DNA of 64,000 bases from Pseudomonas matsuisoli (GTDB lineage: Bacteria; Pseudomonadota; Gammaproteobacteria; Pseudomonadales; Pseudomonadaceae), in NCBI RefSeq assembly GCF_014647635.1, contig NZ_BMPO01000004.1:434001-498000 (forward strand). Direction: 5' to 3'. Below the pieces are notes generated by a model that worked only from the letters and a program-made list of their open reading frames with translations, did not search any database and was not told the origin of the DNA. Positions 8,185 through 17,380 of this stretch are shown in pieces; position 1 is the stretch's first letter, and every line of letters begins with the position of its first letter. Position numbers and translations under genes: made by a program.

Positions 8185-9918
8185 TCAGTTGAAGATACGG
8201 TTCCAGATACGTTTGACCTGGATGACCGGGTTTTCCAAGGTGCCATTACCGGTAGAAGCCGTCGTCGTCGCGGCTGAGCGGGACGGTGCAGCCTTGGTGC
8301 GTTGCGTATGGGTATCCTGCAGCCGTATCAGTGCAGCGTTGTTCTCATCGATTTCCAGCCCTTGCGCGATGTATTCCTTGGCCAGCGTGTATTCACGACG
8401 CGCGTAGGCGCGTTTGGCTTCATCCACGAAGCGTTGGTTGACCTGCGCGAGACCCTCTTGCGCCGCGCTGTTCTGTGGTTCCCATTCAAGCACTTGACGA
8501 TAGTAGTACACGGCACTGTCATCTTCGGGCAGAACGAGCTGGCCCTGCTTCAGACGTTCGTCACCCTGCTGCAATGCTTGCGCGACACGTTGTTCCGCCA
8601 CGCGTCGCAGGCCGGCTTCGGCGGCAGCGTGACCAGGTGAGAGCGCGAGAATCTGGCGGTAGTAGTCGTCCGCGCTGTCACCGACAGGCGCGACTAACTG
8701 GCCGTCCTCCAGGCGCTGTTCGGCCTTCCAGAGCAAGCGGGTGACGCGAGCGCTTTTCACGCGTTGCAAACCGGCGAGCGCTTCCTGGTTTTCAGGGGCC
8801 TGAGCGAGCGCCAGGCGGTAATAGTGATCTGCGCTGTCTTCACCAGGTTCGATCAATTTGCCTTCGGCGAAGCGCTGGTTGCCCTGTTCGATGTAATTCG
8901 CGAGTTGCCAATGTTGGTGCGCGAAATACCCGCCACCTCCCAGGACACCAAAGGTAATGACGCCCAGCAGGCACCACATCAGAAGGACCGGTTTGCCACG
9001 TCCGGCGGCGCGGGTCCTGGTGGGTGCGGTCGATGTTGTGGCAGGTGTCGGCGTGCTCGCGGTCGGTGCGGACGCCTTCGCTGTGGCGATAGGGGCCAGC
9101 GCCATGCGCGGCACACTGTCGTCTTGGAATTCGTCGAGCTCCGCCAGCAATTCACCGCAGTCCTTGAAACGGTCGTCCGGGTGTTTGGCGAGCATCTGGT
9201 CCAGGAGCGGTTGATAGAGAGCCAAGCGCCCGGTGAGCGGCGGTGCGACCAACTGGACCTGGTTGAGCACGGTCTCGTTGTAGCCTGTGCCCTTGAAGGG
9301 GTTCGTGCCCGTAAGCAGTTCGAGCAGGATGACGCCCAGGCTGTAAATGTCGCTGCGCTGGTCGAGCACCTCGCAGCGCGCTTGCTCGGGACTGCTGTAG
9401 GCCGGACTGCCGACGGCAATGCCGAATTGCGTCACGTCGCTGTCGATTTCGAGCTTCTTGGCGACGCCGAAATCGGTGATGACCGCCGTGCCGTCTTCAC
9501 GAAACAGGATATTGGCAGGCTTCAGATCGCGGTGGACCAGGCCGTTGTCATGAATGACCGCCAGCCCTTCGGCGATCTCGCGAATGATGCCCAGCGCCTG
9601 ACCTGCGGGCAAGGCGCGACCCTTGTAGCGGCGCAGGTCACCACCAGCGACATATTCCATGGCGAGGTAGAGGCGGTTGTCCGCCAGCCGGCCGACATCG
9701 TGGATCGTGATGATGGCGGGGTGGTGGAGAGACGCGACGATGTGCGCCTCGCGAATGAAGCGTTGCTTGAATTCTTCGTCGTCCGCGCTGAGCAGCACTT
9801 TGACTGCCACTTTGCGCTGAAGCGATCGCTGGGTCGCCAGATAGACTTCGGCCATACCACCGCGCCCTAGCAGGCTGTGGACTTCATAGCCGCGCATTTC
9901 GATTGTCCGTTCGGTCAT
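8185..9918 (-). CDS. Transmembrane Ser/Thr protein kinase with repeat-containing C-terminal domain
   Basis: The 577-residue protein has an N-terminal Hanks-type kinase domain (about 10-270). It shows the glycine loop GRGGMAEVY (18-26), ATP-binding Lys40, the catalytic loop HRDLKPAN with Asp131, DFG at 149-151 and SPEQA in the activation region, so all key residues are present. An Ala/Thr/Pro-rich linker leads to one TM (about residues 315-335, LLMWCLLGVITFGVLGGGG). The outside part holds three tandem repeats of exactly 53 residues and a degenerate TPR-like fourth. It lies 4 bp after the PP2C gene and next to the FHA gene. This set is known as PppA/PpkA/Fha in type VI secretion control, but no secretion gene is near, so the target is open. 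Confidence 0.92.
   Translation of the reverse strand: MTERTIEMRGYEVHSLLGRGGMAEVYLATQRSLQRKVAVKVLLSADDEEFKQRFIREAHIVASLHHPAIITIHDVGRLADNRLYLAMEYVAGGDLRRYKGRALPAGQALGIIREIAEGLAVIHDNGLVHRDLKPANILFREDGTAVITDFGVAKKLEIDSDVTQFGIAVGSPAYSSPEQARCEVLDQRSDIYSLGVILLELLTGTNPFKGTGYNETVLNQVQLVAPPLTGRLALYQPLLDQMLAKHPDDRFKDCGELLAELDEFQDDSVPRMALAPIATAKASAPTASTPTPATTSTAPTRTRAAGRGKPVLLMWCLLGVITFGVLGGGGYFAHQHWQLANYIEQGNQRFAEGKLIEPGEDSADHYYRLALAQAPENQEALAGLQRVKSARVTRLLWKAEQRLEDGQLVAPVGDSADDYYRQILALSPGHAAAEAGLRRVAEQRVAQALQQGDERLKQGQLVLPEDDSAVYYYRQVLEWEPQNSAAQEGLAQVNQRFVDEAKRAYARREYTLAKEYIAQGLEIDENNAALIRLQDTHTQRTKAAPSRSAATTTASTGNGTLENPVIQVKRIWNRIFN
8410..8886 (-). repeat. Three tandem 159-bp (53-codon) repeats inside the kinase gene
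   Basis: The three units are at 8886-8728, 8727-8569 and 8568-8410 on the minus strand. Each unit reads x-G/E-x-x-R-[FL]-x-x-G-[KQ]-L-[IV]-x-P-x-x-DSA-x-x-YYR-x-x-L-x-x-x-P, followed by an Ala/Gly-Leu-x-x-V helix. The shared LxxP..DSA..YYR core is very regular, and the period is constant at 53 residues. They look like helical TPR-type hairpins extended by a conserved acidic loop, placed on the far side of the membrane from the kinase domain. Confidence 0.8.
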
Positions 9919-9922
9919 GGCA

Positions 9923-10729
9923 TCAGGGCGTATAGGGTTGTCGGGGTTTCTTCGGGCTGATCAGGCGCCGGATAAAACGGCGCATCGCCGATTCGATCGT
10001 CATCACTGCCGTAACGTTCCGTCCGATCACGATGCATGAAATGTTGTCTCGCCCGCCGCAGTCGTTCGCACCTTGCACAAGGCGGTTCACAGTGGTCGTA
10101 GGGTCGGCGTCATCGTTGCAAAGACGAAAGAGCTCAGTGTCGTCCAGCTCGCCCGAGAGTCCGTCGCTGCACAACAGCATTCGCTCGTTGGGCTCTAGCG
10201 GGGCGCGGCTGTAGCCGATATCGAACCCCTCTAGCGTCTGGCCGATGCAGCGCAGCACGATATTGCGTCGGGGGTCGCGGCGGGCTTCGTCCACGGTCAG
10301 TTCGCCGGCGTCGACCATGGTCTGGACCCAACTATGGTCATGGGAGAGTTGGCGAATGCCGTGGGCGTCGATGCAATAGGCGCGGCTGTCTCCCGCCCAG
10401 GCCAATTCATATTCAGAGTCGTCATGAATGCGAACGCAGACCAGGGTGGTCCCCATTTCCAGGTTGTTCGCCTCGGCGTATTCGAACACGGCAAGGTTTG
10501 CCGCATGCATCGCCGTGCGCAGGCCCTGGCCGTTGGCAATGGCCCGCTGGAGGGTTTCCAGGGCCAAAGCACTGGCGACTTCGCCACGTTGCGCGCCACC
10601 CATGCCGTCGGCAACGGCCCAAAGTCCCAGCTCCGGCGAACAGAGCACGGCGTCTTCGTTGTGCCTGCGCACGCGGCCGGCTACGGTCAGGGCCGCGAAC
10701 GCTCTTTTATGTCTTGCCAACGCCGTCAT
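9923..10729 (-). CDS. PP2C-family Ser/Thr protein phosphatase (PppA/Stp1-like)
   Basis: A 268-residue PP2C phosphatase. The metal-binding motifs are all present: RRHNEDA near residue 23, VADGMGG, WAGDSRAY, LLCSDGLS and GGRDNISCIV. It lacks any TM and should act in the cytoplasm, reversing phosphorylation by the kinase encoded 4 bp downstream. The frame is open for 45 more codons upstream, but that part has no PP2C similarity. MTALARHKRAF, with GGAG about 11 bp before it, is the better start. It is the first gene of the phosphatase-kinase-FHA operon and is divergent from algZ. Confidence 0.88.
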   Translation of the reverse strand: MTALARHKRAFAALTVAGRVRRHNEDAVLCSPELGLWAVADGMGGAQRGEVASALALETLQRAIANGQGLRTAMHAANLAVFEYAEANNLEMGTTLVCVRIHDDSEYELAWAGDSRAYCIDAHGIRQLSHDHSWVQTMVDAGELTVDEARRDPRRNIVLRCIGQTLEGFDIGYSRAPLEPNERMLLCSDGLSGELDDTELFRLCNDDADPTTTVNRLVQGANDCGGRDNISCIVIGRNVTAVMTIESAMRRFIRRLISPKKPRQPYTP

Positions 10730-11055
10730 CCTTGCCGATCTCCATGGTTGTCCACTGCCTACGCTGGTGTATTCGCGTCGTCGCTGCGTCGAGAAAACCG
10801 GTCGATAGACAACGCCTTTTGCAAGAGGTGTCTGGAGAAAGGAAGGATAGTCGACGCCGTTCATTCCAGTCGCGCTACACGAGGTTACTCAAGCTGCATC
10901 ACAAAGACGTATTTGGCTCATGATCGTGACTTGCCGACAGGGCGCGCTCCGGGGAAGATGCTCAGCTATGGCTGCCGTCCGGTAAGCCGACCGTAGGACG
11001 CGGTCAACGCCGGATCGCGACGATCTCCTATCGAACCCGCGAGTCCGTTGACCTG
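10730..11055. other. Divergent intergenic region between PP2C operon and algZ
   Basis: These 326 bp must hold the promoters of two divergent operons. I see no coding potential, no AlgU-type GAACTT element, no CRP/Vfr-like palindrome and no clear sigma-70 pair. In P. aeruginosa argH lies on this side of algZ; it is not here. Confidence 0.5.
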
Positions 11056-12144
11056 ATGTGGCGTTTACGCAACCTGCTAGCGTTCAAATCCAAACCCGCT
11101 CGGGTCGATGACTTCTTCCTACCAGAGCTGTGCGAATCCGAGGCGTTGTTGGGCCTCGTGCTGGCGGCTGAATTGCTGGTGCTGGTCCTCGTGCTCGCGG
11201 ACGCTCGGCAGGTGCATTTCGACTGGGTAAGGCTTGCGCTCACCTCGTTGTTCGTACAGTGGATCGTGCTGCTCTCGGCCGCGCTCCTGTGCCGTCTGCG
11301 CCCGCTGTTAGCGCGGCTGCGTCCTGCGATCGCCGGTTTCTGCTGTGCGCTTGTGGTTGTCGCGCTAACGCTGGGTTGCACGGCTGTCAGCGACTACTTC
11401 CAGCTCGTAGGGCCGCTGCAGCGCGTGGACGAGATGAATCTCTACCTGCGTCACGGCAGCATCGCGCTGATCATGTCGGCGCTGCTACTGCGCTATTTCT
11501 ACCTGCAAAGCCAGTGGCGCCGGCAACAGCAGGCGGAGTTGCGCGCGCGTATCGAATCCTTGCAGGCCCGTATCCGCCCGCACTTTTTATTCAATAGCCT
11601 GAACAGTATCGCGAGTTTGATCGTGATCGACCCGTACAAAGCCGAGCAGGCCGTGCTCGATCTCTCGGATTTGTTCCGGGCCAGCCTTGCGCGCCCCGAC
11701 ACCTTGGTGCCGTGGTGCGAGGAGTTGGAGCTTGCACAGCGATACATGTCCATCGAGCAATACCGCTGCGGTGACCGGCTCGCGATGCAATGGCGGGTCG
11801 AGGGTGTGCCGGAAGAGATGCGTATTCCACAGCTCACCCTGCAACCGCTGCTAGAAAATGCGGTGTTGCATGGTATCCAGCCACGCGTCGAAGGTGGCAC
11901 CATCGAGGTCGATGCATGGGTCGAATCCGGTTTTTTTGAACTCCAGGTCAGTAACCCCTACGACGATGCGGTCAAACCAACATCGCCACGCGGCACGCGA
12001 CAGGGGTTGCTGAACATCGAGGCCCGGCTTGTGGCACTTTTCGGAGCCGAGGCTAGTCTCACTTCAGAGCGCCGTGATGGCTGTCACGTTACCCGTCTAC
12101 GTTACCCCCTGCGAGACAACCGCCAGGAAGCCAGATCTATATGA
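11056..12144 (+). CDS. algZ: Sensor protein AlgZ (FimS), LytS-type histidine kinase family
   Basis: A 362-residue inner-membrane protein. Four TM segments at about residues 28-150 are followed by the His_kinase domain of the LytS/YehU family, with ARIRPHFLFNSLNSIASL carrying the conserved His176. The C-terminal ATPase part has PQLTLQPLLENAVLHGIQP (N-box) and RGTRQGLLNIEARL. FFLPELCESEALL near the N-terminus is typical of Pseudomonas AlgZ. It partners AlgR in control of alginate, type IV pili and virulence genes. Its stop overlaps the algR start by 4 bp (ATGA), as expected for a translationally coupled pair. The start codon has no strong ribosome-binding site, so it could be a few codons off. 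Confidence 0.93.
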   Translation: MWRLRNLLAFKSKPARVDDFFLPELCESEALLGLVLAAELLVLVLVLADARQVHFDWVRLALTSLFVQWIVLLSAALLCRLRPLLARLRPAIAGFCCALVVVALTLGCTAVSDYFQLVGPLQRVDEMNLYLRHGSIALIMSALLLRYFYLQSQWRRQQQAELRARIESLQARIRPHFLFNSLNSIASLIVIDPYKAEQAVLDLSDLFRASLARPDTLVPWCEELELAQRYMSIEQYRCGDRLAMQWRVEGVPEEMRIPQLTLQPLLENAVLHGIQPRVEGGTIEVDAWVESGFFELQVSNPYDDAVKPTSPRGTRQGLLNIEARLVALFGAEASLTSERRDGCHVTRLRYPLRDNRQEARSI

Positions 12145-12887
12145 ATGTCCTGATCGTTGATGATGAACCCTTGGCCCGAGAACGTCTCAATCGCCTGGTA
12201 AGCGATCTCGGTGGTTATCGAGTCCTCGAGCCGGCTGCCAGTAATGGTGAAGAGGCGCTTACGCTGATCGACAGCCTGAAGCCAGATGTCGTCCTACTCG
12301 ATATCCGCATGCCGGGCTTGGATGGCCTGCAAGTGGCCGCCAAGCTCTGCGAGCGCGATACGCCGCCTGCCGTGATTTTCTGCACTGCACATGACGAGTT
12401 CGCCCTGGAAGCGTTTCAGGTGAGCGCAATCGGGTATGTGGTGAAGCCGGTCCGGCCGGAATCACTTGCCGAGGCGTTGAAGAATGCCGAGCGCCCGAAC
12501 CGTGTGCAGCTTGCCGCATTGACGCGGCCGGCCGCGGATACCGGAAATGGGCCGCGCAGCCATATCAGCGCGCGTACGCGCAAAGGGATCGAGCTGATTC
12601 CGTTGGATCAGGTGATCTACTTCATCGCCGACCACAAGTACGTGACGCTGCGCCACGACCACGGAGAAGTCTTGTTGGACGAGCCGCTCAAGTCGTTGGA
12701 AGACGAGTTTGGCGATCGATTCGTACGCATCCACCGTAATGCATTGGTCGCCCGCGAGCGGATCGAGCGCTTGCAGCGGACCCCGCTCGGGCACTTCCAG
12801 TTGTTCCTGCGGGGCATGAACGGTGACGCATTGACGGTGAGCCGGCGGCATGTGGCCGGTGTACGCCGTTTGATGAGCACGCTCTAA
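12141..12887 (+). CDS. algR: Response regulator AlgR (LytTR family)
   Basis: A 248-residue regulator with a receiver domain (about 1-120), phosphoacceptor Asp54 in LLDIRMPG and acidic DDE at 7-9. A LytTR DNA-binding domain follows at about 140-245, with [27 protein letters not shown] and [10 protein letters not shown]. AlgR activates algD, fimU-pilE and other genes in Pseudomonas. Its order between algZ and hemC matches P. aeruginosa. Nothing unusual is seen. Confidence 0.96.
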   Translation: MNVLIVDDEPLARERLNRLVSDLGGYRVLEPAASNGEEALTLIDSLKPDVVLLDIRMPGLDGLQVAAKLCERDTPPAVIFCTAHDEFALEAFQVSAIGYVVKPVRPESLAEALKNAERPNRVQLAALTRPAADTGNGPRSHISARTRKGIELIPLDQVIYFIADHKYVTLRHDHGEVLLDEPLKSLEDEFGDRFVRIHRNALVARERIERLQRTPLGHFQLFLRGMNGDALTVSRRHVAGVRRLMSTL

Positions 12888-13002
12888 CGGTCCATTCGAA
12901 CCGGTAAGCGCTGCCGACCGCTGGCAGCGCGACACTCTGCCACTTCCTTCGAAGCCTGGCGCTTCTTGTTATCATGGCGACCTTTTGTTGTTGAGTGCCG
13001 CC

Positions 13003-13941
13003 ATGTCGTTCCCCCGAGAAATCCGCATCGCCACGCGCCAAAGCGCCCTCGCCCTGTGGCAGGCGGAGTACGTCAAAAGCCGATTGCAGGCGGCTCATCC
13101 CGGATTGGTCGTGTCGCTGGTGCCGATGGTGAGTCGAGGGGACAAGCTGCTCGATTCGCCGCTCGCAAAAATCGGCGGCAAGGGACTCTTCGTCAAGGAG
13201 CTGGAAGCCGCACTGCTCGAATCACGCGCCGACATCGCGGTGCATTCGATGAAAGACGTACCGATGGAATTTCCTCTAGGGTTGGGGCTGTTCTGCATTT
13301 GCGAGCGAGAAGATCCACGCGACGCTTTCATCTCGAACCATTTCGCCCATCTCGATGATCTGCCAGCAGGCAGCGTCGTCGGCACCTCAAGCCTACGGCG
13401 GCAAGCGCAGTTGCTCGCGCGGCGTCCTGATCTCCGGGTTCATTTCCTGCGTGGCAACGTAAACACCCGTCTGGCGAAACTCGATGCCGGCGAGTACGAC
13501 GCCATCATCCTCGCAGCGGCAGGGCTCATTCGCCTTGGCTTCGAAGCGCGTATTCGCGATTGTCTTTCGGCAGAGCTAAGCCTGCCCGCCGGCGGACAAG
13601 GCGCGGTAGGTATCGAGTGCCGGACCCAGGACGAGGAGATTCATGCCCTGTTGGCGCCGTTACACCATGCCGATACCGCCAGCCGCGTCGAGGCTGAGCG
13701 CGCGTTGAATCGTCGGTTGAACGGTGGCTGCCAGGTGCCGATTGCATGTTACGCCGAGCTCGAGGACGACCAGTTGTGGTTGCGCGGATTAGTGGGACAG
13801 CCCGATGGCGGCGTGCTGTTGCAGGCGGAGCAGCGCGCGCCCCGTAACGAGGCTGTCGCGTTGGGTGAGCGTGTCGCCGAGGATCTGCTCGCATTAGGTG
13901 CGCAGCAAATCCTCGATGCGGTTTACGGCGCGTCCGAATGA
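13003..13941 (+). CDS. hemC: Porphobilinogen deaminase (hydroxymethylbilane synthase)
   Basis: The 312-residue enzyme joins four porphobilinogens into hydroxymethylbilane in the cytoplasm. [18 protein letters not shown] begins the chain. SMKDVPM and [11 protein letters not shown] are substrate-site motifs. Cys243 in [11 protein letters not shown] carries the dipyrromethane cofactor. A TTG six codons earlier keeps the frame open, but [12 protein letters not shown] fits the family length. It lies 115 bp after algR and its stop overlaps hemD by 4 bp, so hemC-hemD-hemX-hemY form one unit. Confidence 0.97.
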   Translation: MSFPREIRIATRQSALALWQAEYVKSRLQAAHPGLVVSLVPMVSRGDKLLDSPLAKIGGKGLFVKELEAALLESRADIAVHSMKDVPMEFPLGLGLFCICEREDPRDAFISNHFAHLDDLPAGSVVGTSSLRRQAQLLARRPDLRVHFLRGNVNTRLAKLDAGEYDAIILAAAGLIRLGFEARIRDCLSAELSLPAGGQGAVGIECRTQDEEIHALLAPLHHADTASRVEAERALNRRLNGGCQVPIACYAELEDDQLWLRGLVGQPDGGVLLQAEQRAPRNEAVALGERVAEDLLALGAQQILDAVYGASE

Positions 13942-14702
13942 TGGCTTGGCGCCTGTTGCTGACACGTCCTGCTGCCGAGGGCGAGGCGCTTGCCGCATTG
14001 CTTGAGGCGCACGGGCTGTTTGGTTACAGCCTGCCGATGCTGGACATCCAAGCCCTGCCCGAAACGCCTGAACAGCGCACGTGCATCCTGGAGCTCGACC
14101 GTTACCATGCGGTCATTGCCATCAGCAAACCCGCCGCTCGCCTCGGCTGCGAGCGTATCGACATCTATTGGCCGCAATTGCCCCTGGCACCGTACTGGTT
14201 CGCGGTTGGACCTGGGACCGCCGCCGTGTTGGCGGAATTCAGCATCGATGCGGTCTGGCCGGATGGCAAGGACAGTGAAACGCTTCTGGCGCTGCCCGAG
14301 TTGAATGAGGCGCTGGCGGTGCCCGAGCCGAAGGTGCTGCTGTTGCGCGGAGAAGGCGGGCGGGAAGCATTGCACGATGGGCTCGTCGAGCGGGGCGCGC
14401 AGGTGGATGCCCTGGCGCTCTATCGCAGAAGTCCTCTCGAATCCCCTCCTGGACACGCCGCGCGGGTCGTGCAGGCGGAACGCCTGAATGGGCTGGTTGT
14501 CAGCAGTGGGCAGGGTTTTGAACATCTGCAGCGCGCTTCCGGCGATGCGTGGCCCGCGCTGAGTCAGTTGCCCCTGTTCGTTCCCAGCGCCCGTGTAGCG
14601 GCGCTTGCTCGCGATGCAGGATGTACTCGAATAGTGGATTGTCGCGGCGCTTCCAACGAAGCGTTGCTGGCGGCGCTGGCGAAAAGTCAGCCCGAGGAAT
14701 AA
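13938..14702 (+). CDS. hemD: Uroporphyrinogen-III synthase
   Basis: The 254-residue protein has the loose HemD pattern: [19 protein letters not shown] at the N-terminus, [12 protein letters not shown], a central [16 protein letters not shown] and [32 protein letters not shown], then [11 protein letters not shown] and [16 protein letters not shown]. The enzyme cyclises hydroxymethylbilane with D-ring inversion. Two ATGs in tandem (13938 and 13941) could each serve; the first overlaps the hemC stop as ATGA. Confidence 0.93.
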   Translation: MMAWRLLLTRPAAEGEALAALLEAHGLFGYSLPMLDIQALPETPEQRTCILELDRYHAVIAISKPAARLGCERIDIYWPQLPLAPYWFAVGPGTAAVLAEFSIDAVWPDGKDSETLLALPELNEALAVPEPKVLLLRGEGGREALHDGLVERGAQVDALALYRRSPLESPPGHAARVVQAERLNGLVVSSGQGFEHLQRASGDAWPALSQLPLFVPSARVAALARDAGCTRIVDCRGASNEALLAALAKSQPEE

Positions 14703-14718
14703 GGCAAAGGAAGGTTAC

Positions 14719-15942
14719 GTGAACGAAACGCCACCCGAGAAGAACGATCATTCAACCGCCCCTGCGGACGAACCCAAACTCAACACGCCGTCACCTGACC
14801 CCATCGCTCCGCCCGTGACGGCGGAACGCCGTTCGGGGAATGGCCTGGCCCTGCTTGCATTGCTCGTGGGCGCCGTGGGTATCGCCGTCGGGGGTTGGAG
14901 CGCCTGGCAGTGGCAGCAGGTGCGTGACGGCTCGAACACACAGCAGACCGAAATCGCCCAGGCGATCGACGAGGCGCGTCGCCTTGCCGGCGATCAGGGG
15001 CAGCGTAGCGAGCGCTTGGAACGTCGTGTCGAGGCACTGCCAACCGCCGATCAAATGGCGGAACAACAGCGCTTGCTGATGACGCTGCAGGGCAATCAGC
15101 AAAGCCTTGCGCAGGGGCTCTCTCAGGTCATGGGTGAAAGCCGTGAGGCTTGGCGTCTGGCCGAGGCCGAACACTTGGTCCGTCTCGGGATGCTGCGGCT
15201 TTCCGCGCTTCAGGACATCAACAGTGCGACGGCCTTGCTGCAGGCCGCGGACGACATCATCCGCGTGCAGGACGATCCACTCGCGTTTGCCGCCCGCGGT
15301 GAATTGATCAAGGCGTTGGAGGCATTGCGCAGCCTGCCCAAGCCCGACCGTAATGGCCTGTATCTGCAATTGGCGGCACTACGCGCGCAGGTCGACGACC
15401 TTCAGGCGATGGCGCCTGAGTTCGTCGTCGATGAACGTTCGCGCGCGGTGGCGATGGACGGAACCACCCGCCCATGGTGGGACTGGCAGCGGTGGCGCGA
15501 CACGCTTGCTCAATATGTGCGCCTTGACCTGCATGCGGACCAGGACATCCGTCCACAGCTGGCCGGTCAGACGCTATCCCAGGTGCGTCTGACATTGTCG
15601 CTGGCGATGGAGCAAGCGCAATGGGGCGCCTTGAATGCGCGTCAGGACGTCTACGAGGGCGCGGTCAAGCAAGCACGCGAGGTGCTTGAGCAGTATTTCG
15701 ATGCGCGCAACGCCAGCGTGCAGTCGCTGCAGCAGCGGTTGGGCCAGTTATCCGGCCAGATCGTCGAGGTGGAAACGCCTGATTTGCGTCCCGCGCTGAC
15801 GCGTCTGGAAGCCTACGTACGCCAGCGCGGGCGAGACGACGCTGGCGTCGATAAACCCAATGGCGCCGATATGCCGGACGCCGACGCGCCGGGCGAGGAC
15901 AGCGAGCAGCCAGCCGAACAGCCTGCGGAGAATGGCGCATGA
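14719..15942 (+). CDS. hemX: HemX family membrane protein
   Basis: A 407-residue single-pass inner-membrane protein. The N-terminal 35 residues are Pro/Thr-rich and cytoplasmic, and a TM (LALLALLVGAVGIAVGGWSAW) lies at about 40-60. A long helical periplasmic domain follows, with coiled-coil character at 70-130 and the family block EAEHLVRLGMLRLSALQDINSATALLQAADDII near 150-185. The tail is acidic and proline-rich. HemX proteins are often labelled uroporphyrinogen methyltransferases, but no methyltransferase motif is present; the role is unproven. The start is GTG preceded by AAGGAAGG. It overlaps hemY by ATGA. Confidence 0.9.
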   Translation: MNETPPEKNDHSTAPADEPKLNTPSPDPIAPPVTAERRSGNGLALLALLVGAVGIAVGGWSAWQWQQVRDGSNTQQTEIAQAIDEARRLAGDQGQRSERLERRVEALPTADQMAEQQRLLMTLQGNQQSLAQGLSQVMGESREAWRLAEAEHLVRLGMLRLSALQDINSATALLQAADDIIRVQDDPLAFAARGELIKALEALRSLPKPDRNGLYLQLAALRAQVDDLQAMAPEFVVDERSRAVAMDGTTRPWWDWQRWRDTLAQYVRLDLHADQDIRPQLAGQTLSQVRLTLSLAMEQAQWGALNARQDVYEGAVKQAREVLEQYFDARNASVQSLQQRLGQLSGQIVEVETPDLRPALTRLEAYVRQRGRDDAGVDKPNGADMPDADAPGEDSEQPAEQPAENGA

Positions 15943-17219
15943 TCCGGGTATTGGTGATCGTTCTGGTCCTTGCTGCGATCGCAGGTGCGTTGGGTTATGC
16001 CATGAGCCTGCACAGCGGCTACGTCCTCATCGCCTACCAAGGGTTTCGCTACGAATCGACGCTCTGGGTTTTTCTGGGCCTTCTCGTTGCCATTCTGGTT
16101 GCGCTGATCCTGATTCGATGGCTGTTGCGCGCGCTGTACGTCTCTGGCCGGACCGTCAACCCGTGGTCGCGTTATCACCGCGAGCGCCGTAACCGTAAAG
16201 CGGTCGAACAGGGCATGCTGGAGTTGTCGGAGGCACGTTGGCAGAGCGCACTCGGGCACCTCAAACGTGCCGCCGAATCTGACCCCCAGCCTCTTTTGCT
16301 CTACCTTGGCGCGGCCCGCGCAGCGAACGAGCTTGGACAGGTCGAAGAGCGCGACGCGTTACTGGAGCGTGCGCTGGAGCGCCAGCCGAAAGCGGAACTT
16401 GCTATCGCGCTGACGCATGCGGAGTTGCAGGAAGATCACGGCGACGCCCACGGTGCCGTCACGACACTGGAGGCCATGCGTCAACGCCATCCCAGTCACC
16501 GCCATGTCTTGCGCCAGTTGGCCCAGGTCCATCAGCGACGTGACGATTGGCCTGCGGTTATCGAACTGTTGCCAGCGCTACGTAAGCAGAAAGTGCTAAC
16601 GGGTGACGAGCTGGCATTGCTCGAACGCCAGGCGTGGCGTGGACGTTTGGAAGGTCTACTCGGGCAGACCGCTACCAGCGAATCCCCAGCGCGGTTGATC
16701 GACGCATGGCGCGAGTTGAGTCCGGCGCTGCGAGAAGACACGGAGCTGGTCGTGCGCTACGCCGCTGCGCTGCATCGAATGGGCGCAGACGATGAAGCCG
16801 AGCCCGTCCTGCGACACGCCATCCAGGCGAACTACGCAGGGCCTCTAGTTGAGCTCTACGGCGTGTTGCTGACGCGCGATCCTGCAGCGCAGTTGAAGGT
16901 TGCCGAGCGCTGGTTGCCGCAACATCCATCCGACGCTGTATTGCTGCGCTGTCTCGGGCGGCTGAGCCAGAAATGCCGCCTCTGGGGCAAGGCGCGGGAC
17001 TATCTCGAAAGCAGCCTGAGCTTCGATCGTCAGCCAGAAACCTGTGCGGAGCTTGCTCGATTGCTTGCTCAATTGGGTGAGGACGTGAAGAGCCAACGGT
17101 TGTTCGTCGAAGGGCTCGAGCTTTCGGATCGGCGTCTGCCCGCGTTGGTCACTACGGCTCACAGCGGTGCGGTAATCCGTGCCGCAACAGTGCCCGGCGC
17201 GACGATTGCCCGTAACTGA
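15939..17219 (+). CDS. hemY: HemY protein (TPR-containing membrane protein)
   Basis: A 426-residue protein with two N-terminal TM segments (about 3-22 and 42-65), the family linker SGYVLIAYQGFRYESTLW between them, and a long TPR-type helical domain to the end. This is the proteobacterial HemY always found after hemX, not the protoporphyrinogen oxidase of the same name in Bacillus. It is thought to help late tetrapyrrole steps at the membrane; the mechanism is not established. It is the last gene of the hemCDXY unit. Confidence 0.93.
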   Translation: MIRVLVIVLVLAAIAGALGYAMSLHSGYVLIAYQGFRYESTLWVFLGLLVAILVALILIRWLLRALYVSGRTVNPWSRYHRERRNRKAVEQGMLELSEARWQSALGHLKRAAESDPQPLLLYLGAARAANELGQVEERDALLERALERQPKAELAIALTHAELQEDHGDAHGAVTTLEAMRQRHPSHRHVLRQLAQVHQRRDDWPAVIELLPALRKQKVLTGDELALLERQAWRGRLEGLLGQTATSESPARLIDAWRELSPALREDTELVVRYAAALHRMGADDEAEPVLRHAIQANYAGPLVELYGVLLTRDPAAQLKVAERWLPQHPSDAVLLRCLGRLSQKCRLWGKARDYLESSLSFDRQPETCAELARLLAQLGEDVKSQRLFVEGLELSDRRLPALVTTAHSGAVIRAATVPGATIARN

Positions 17220-17380
17220 TTTAGCGATGACGTCTTAGGTATCAAGAACCTGCCTGCGCGCCCTCCTGGCGGAGGTGCGCGAGATAATGGATGATGCCGA
17301 GCCTTCGAGGCGCGGCGTGTCCGCTTGAAAGCGTCGCATGGTTTTTTTACCGTAAAGCCTCTTCTTCAGTCGGTGATCCA

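Noticed and set aside
14719-15942. Calling HemX a uroporphyrinogen-III methyltransferase
   Set aside because: The usual automatic label, but the protein has one TM and a helical periplasmic domain with no SAM-binding motif.
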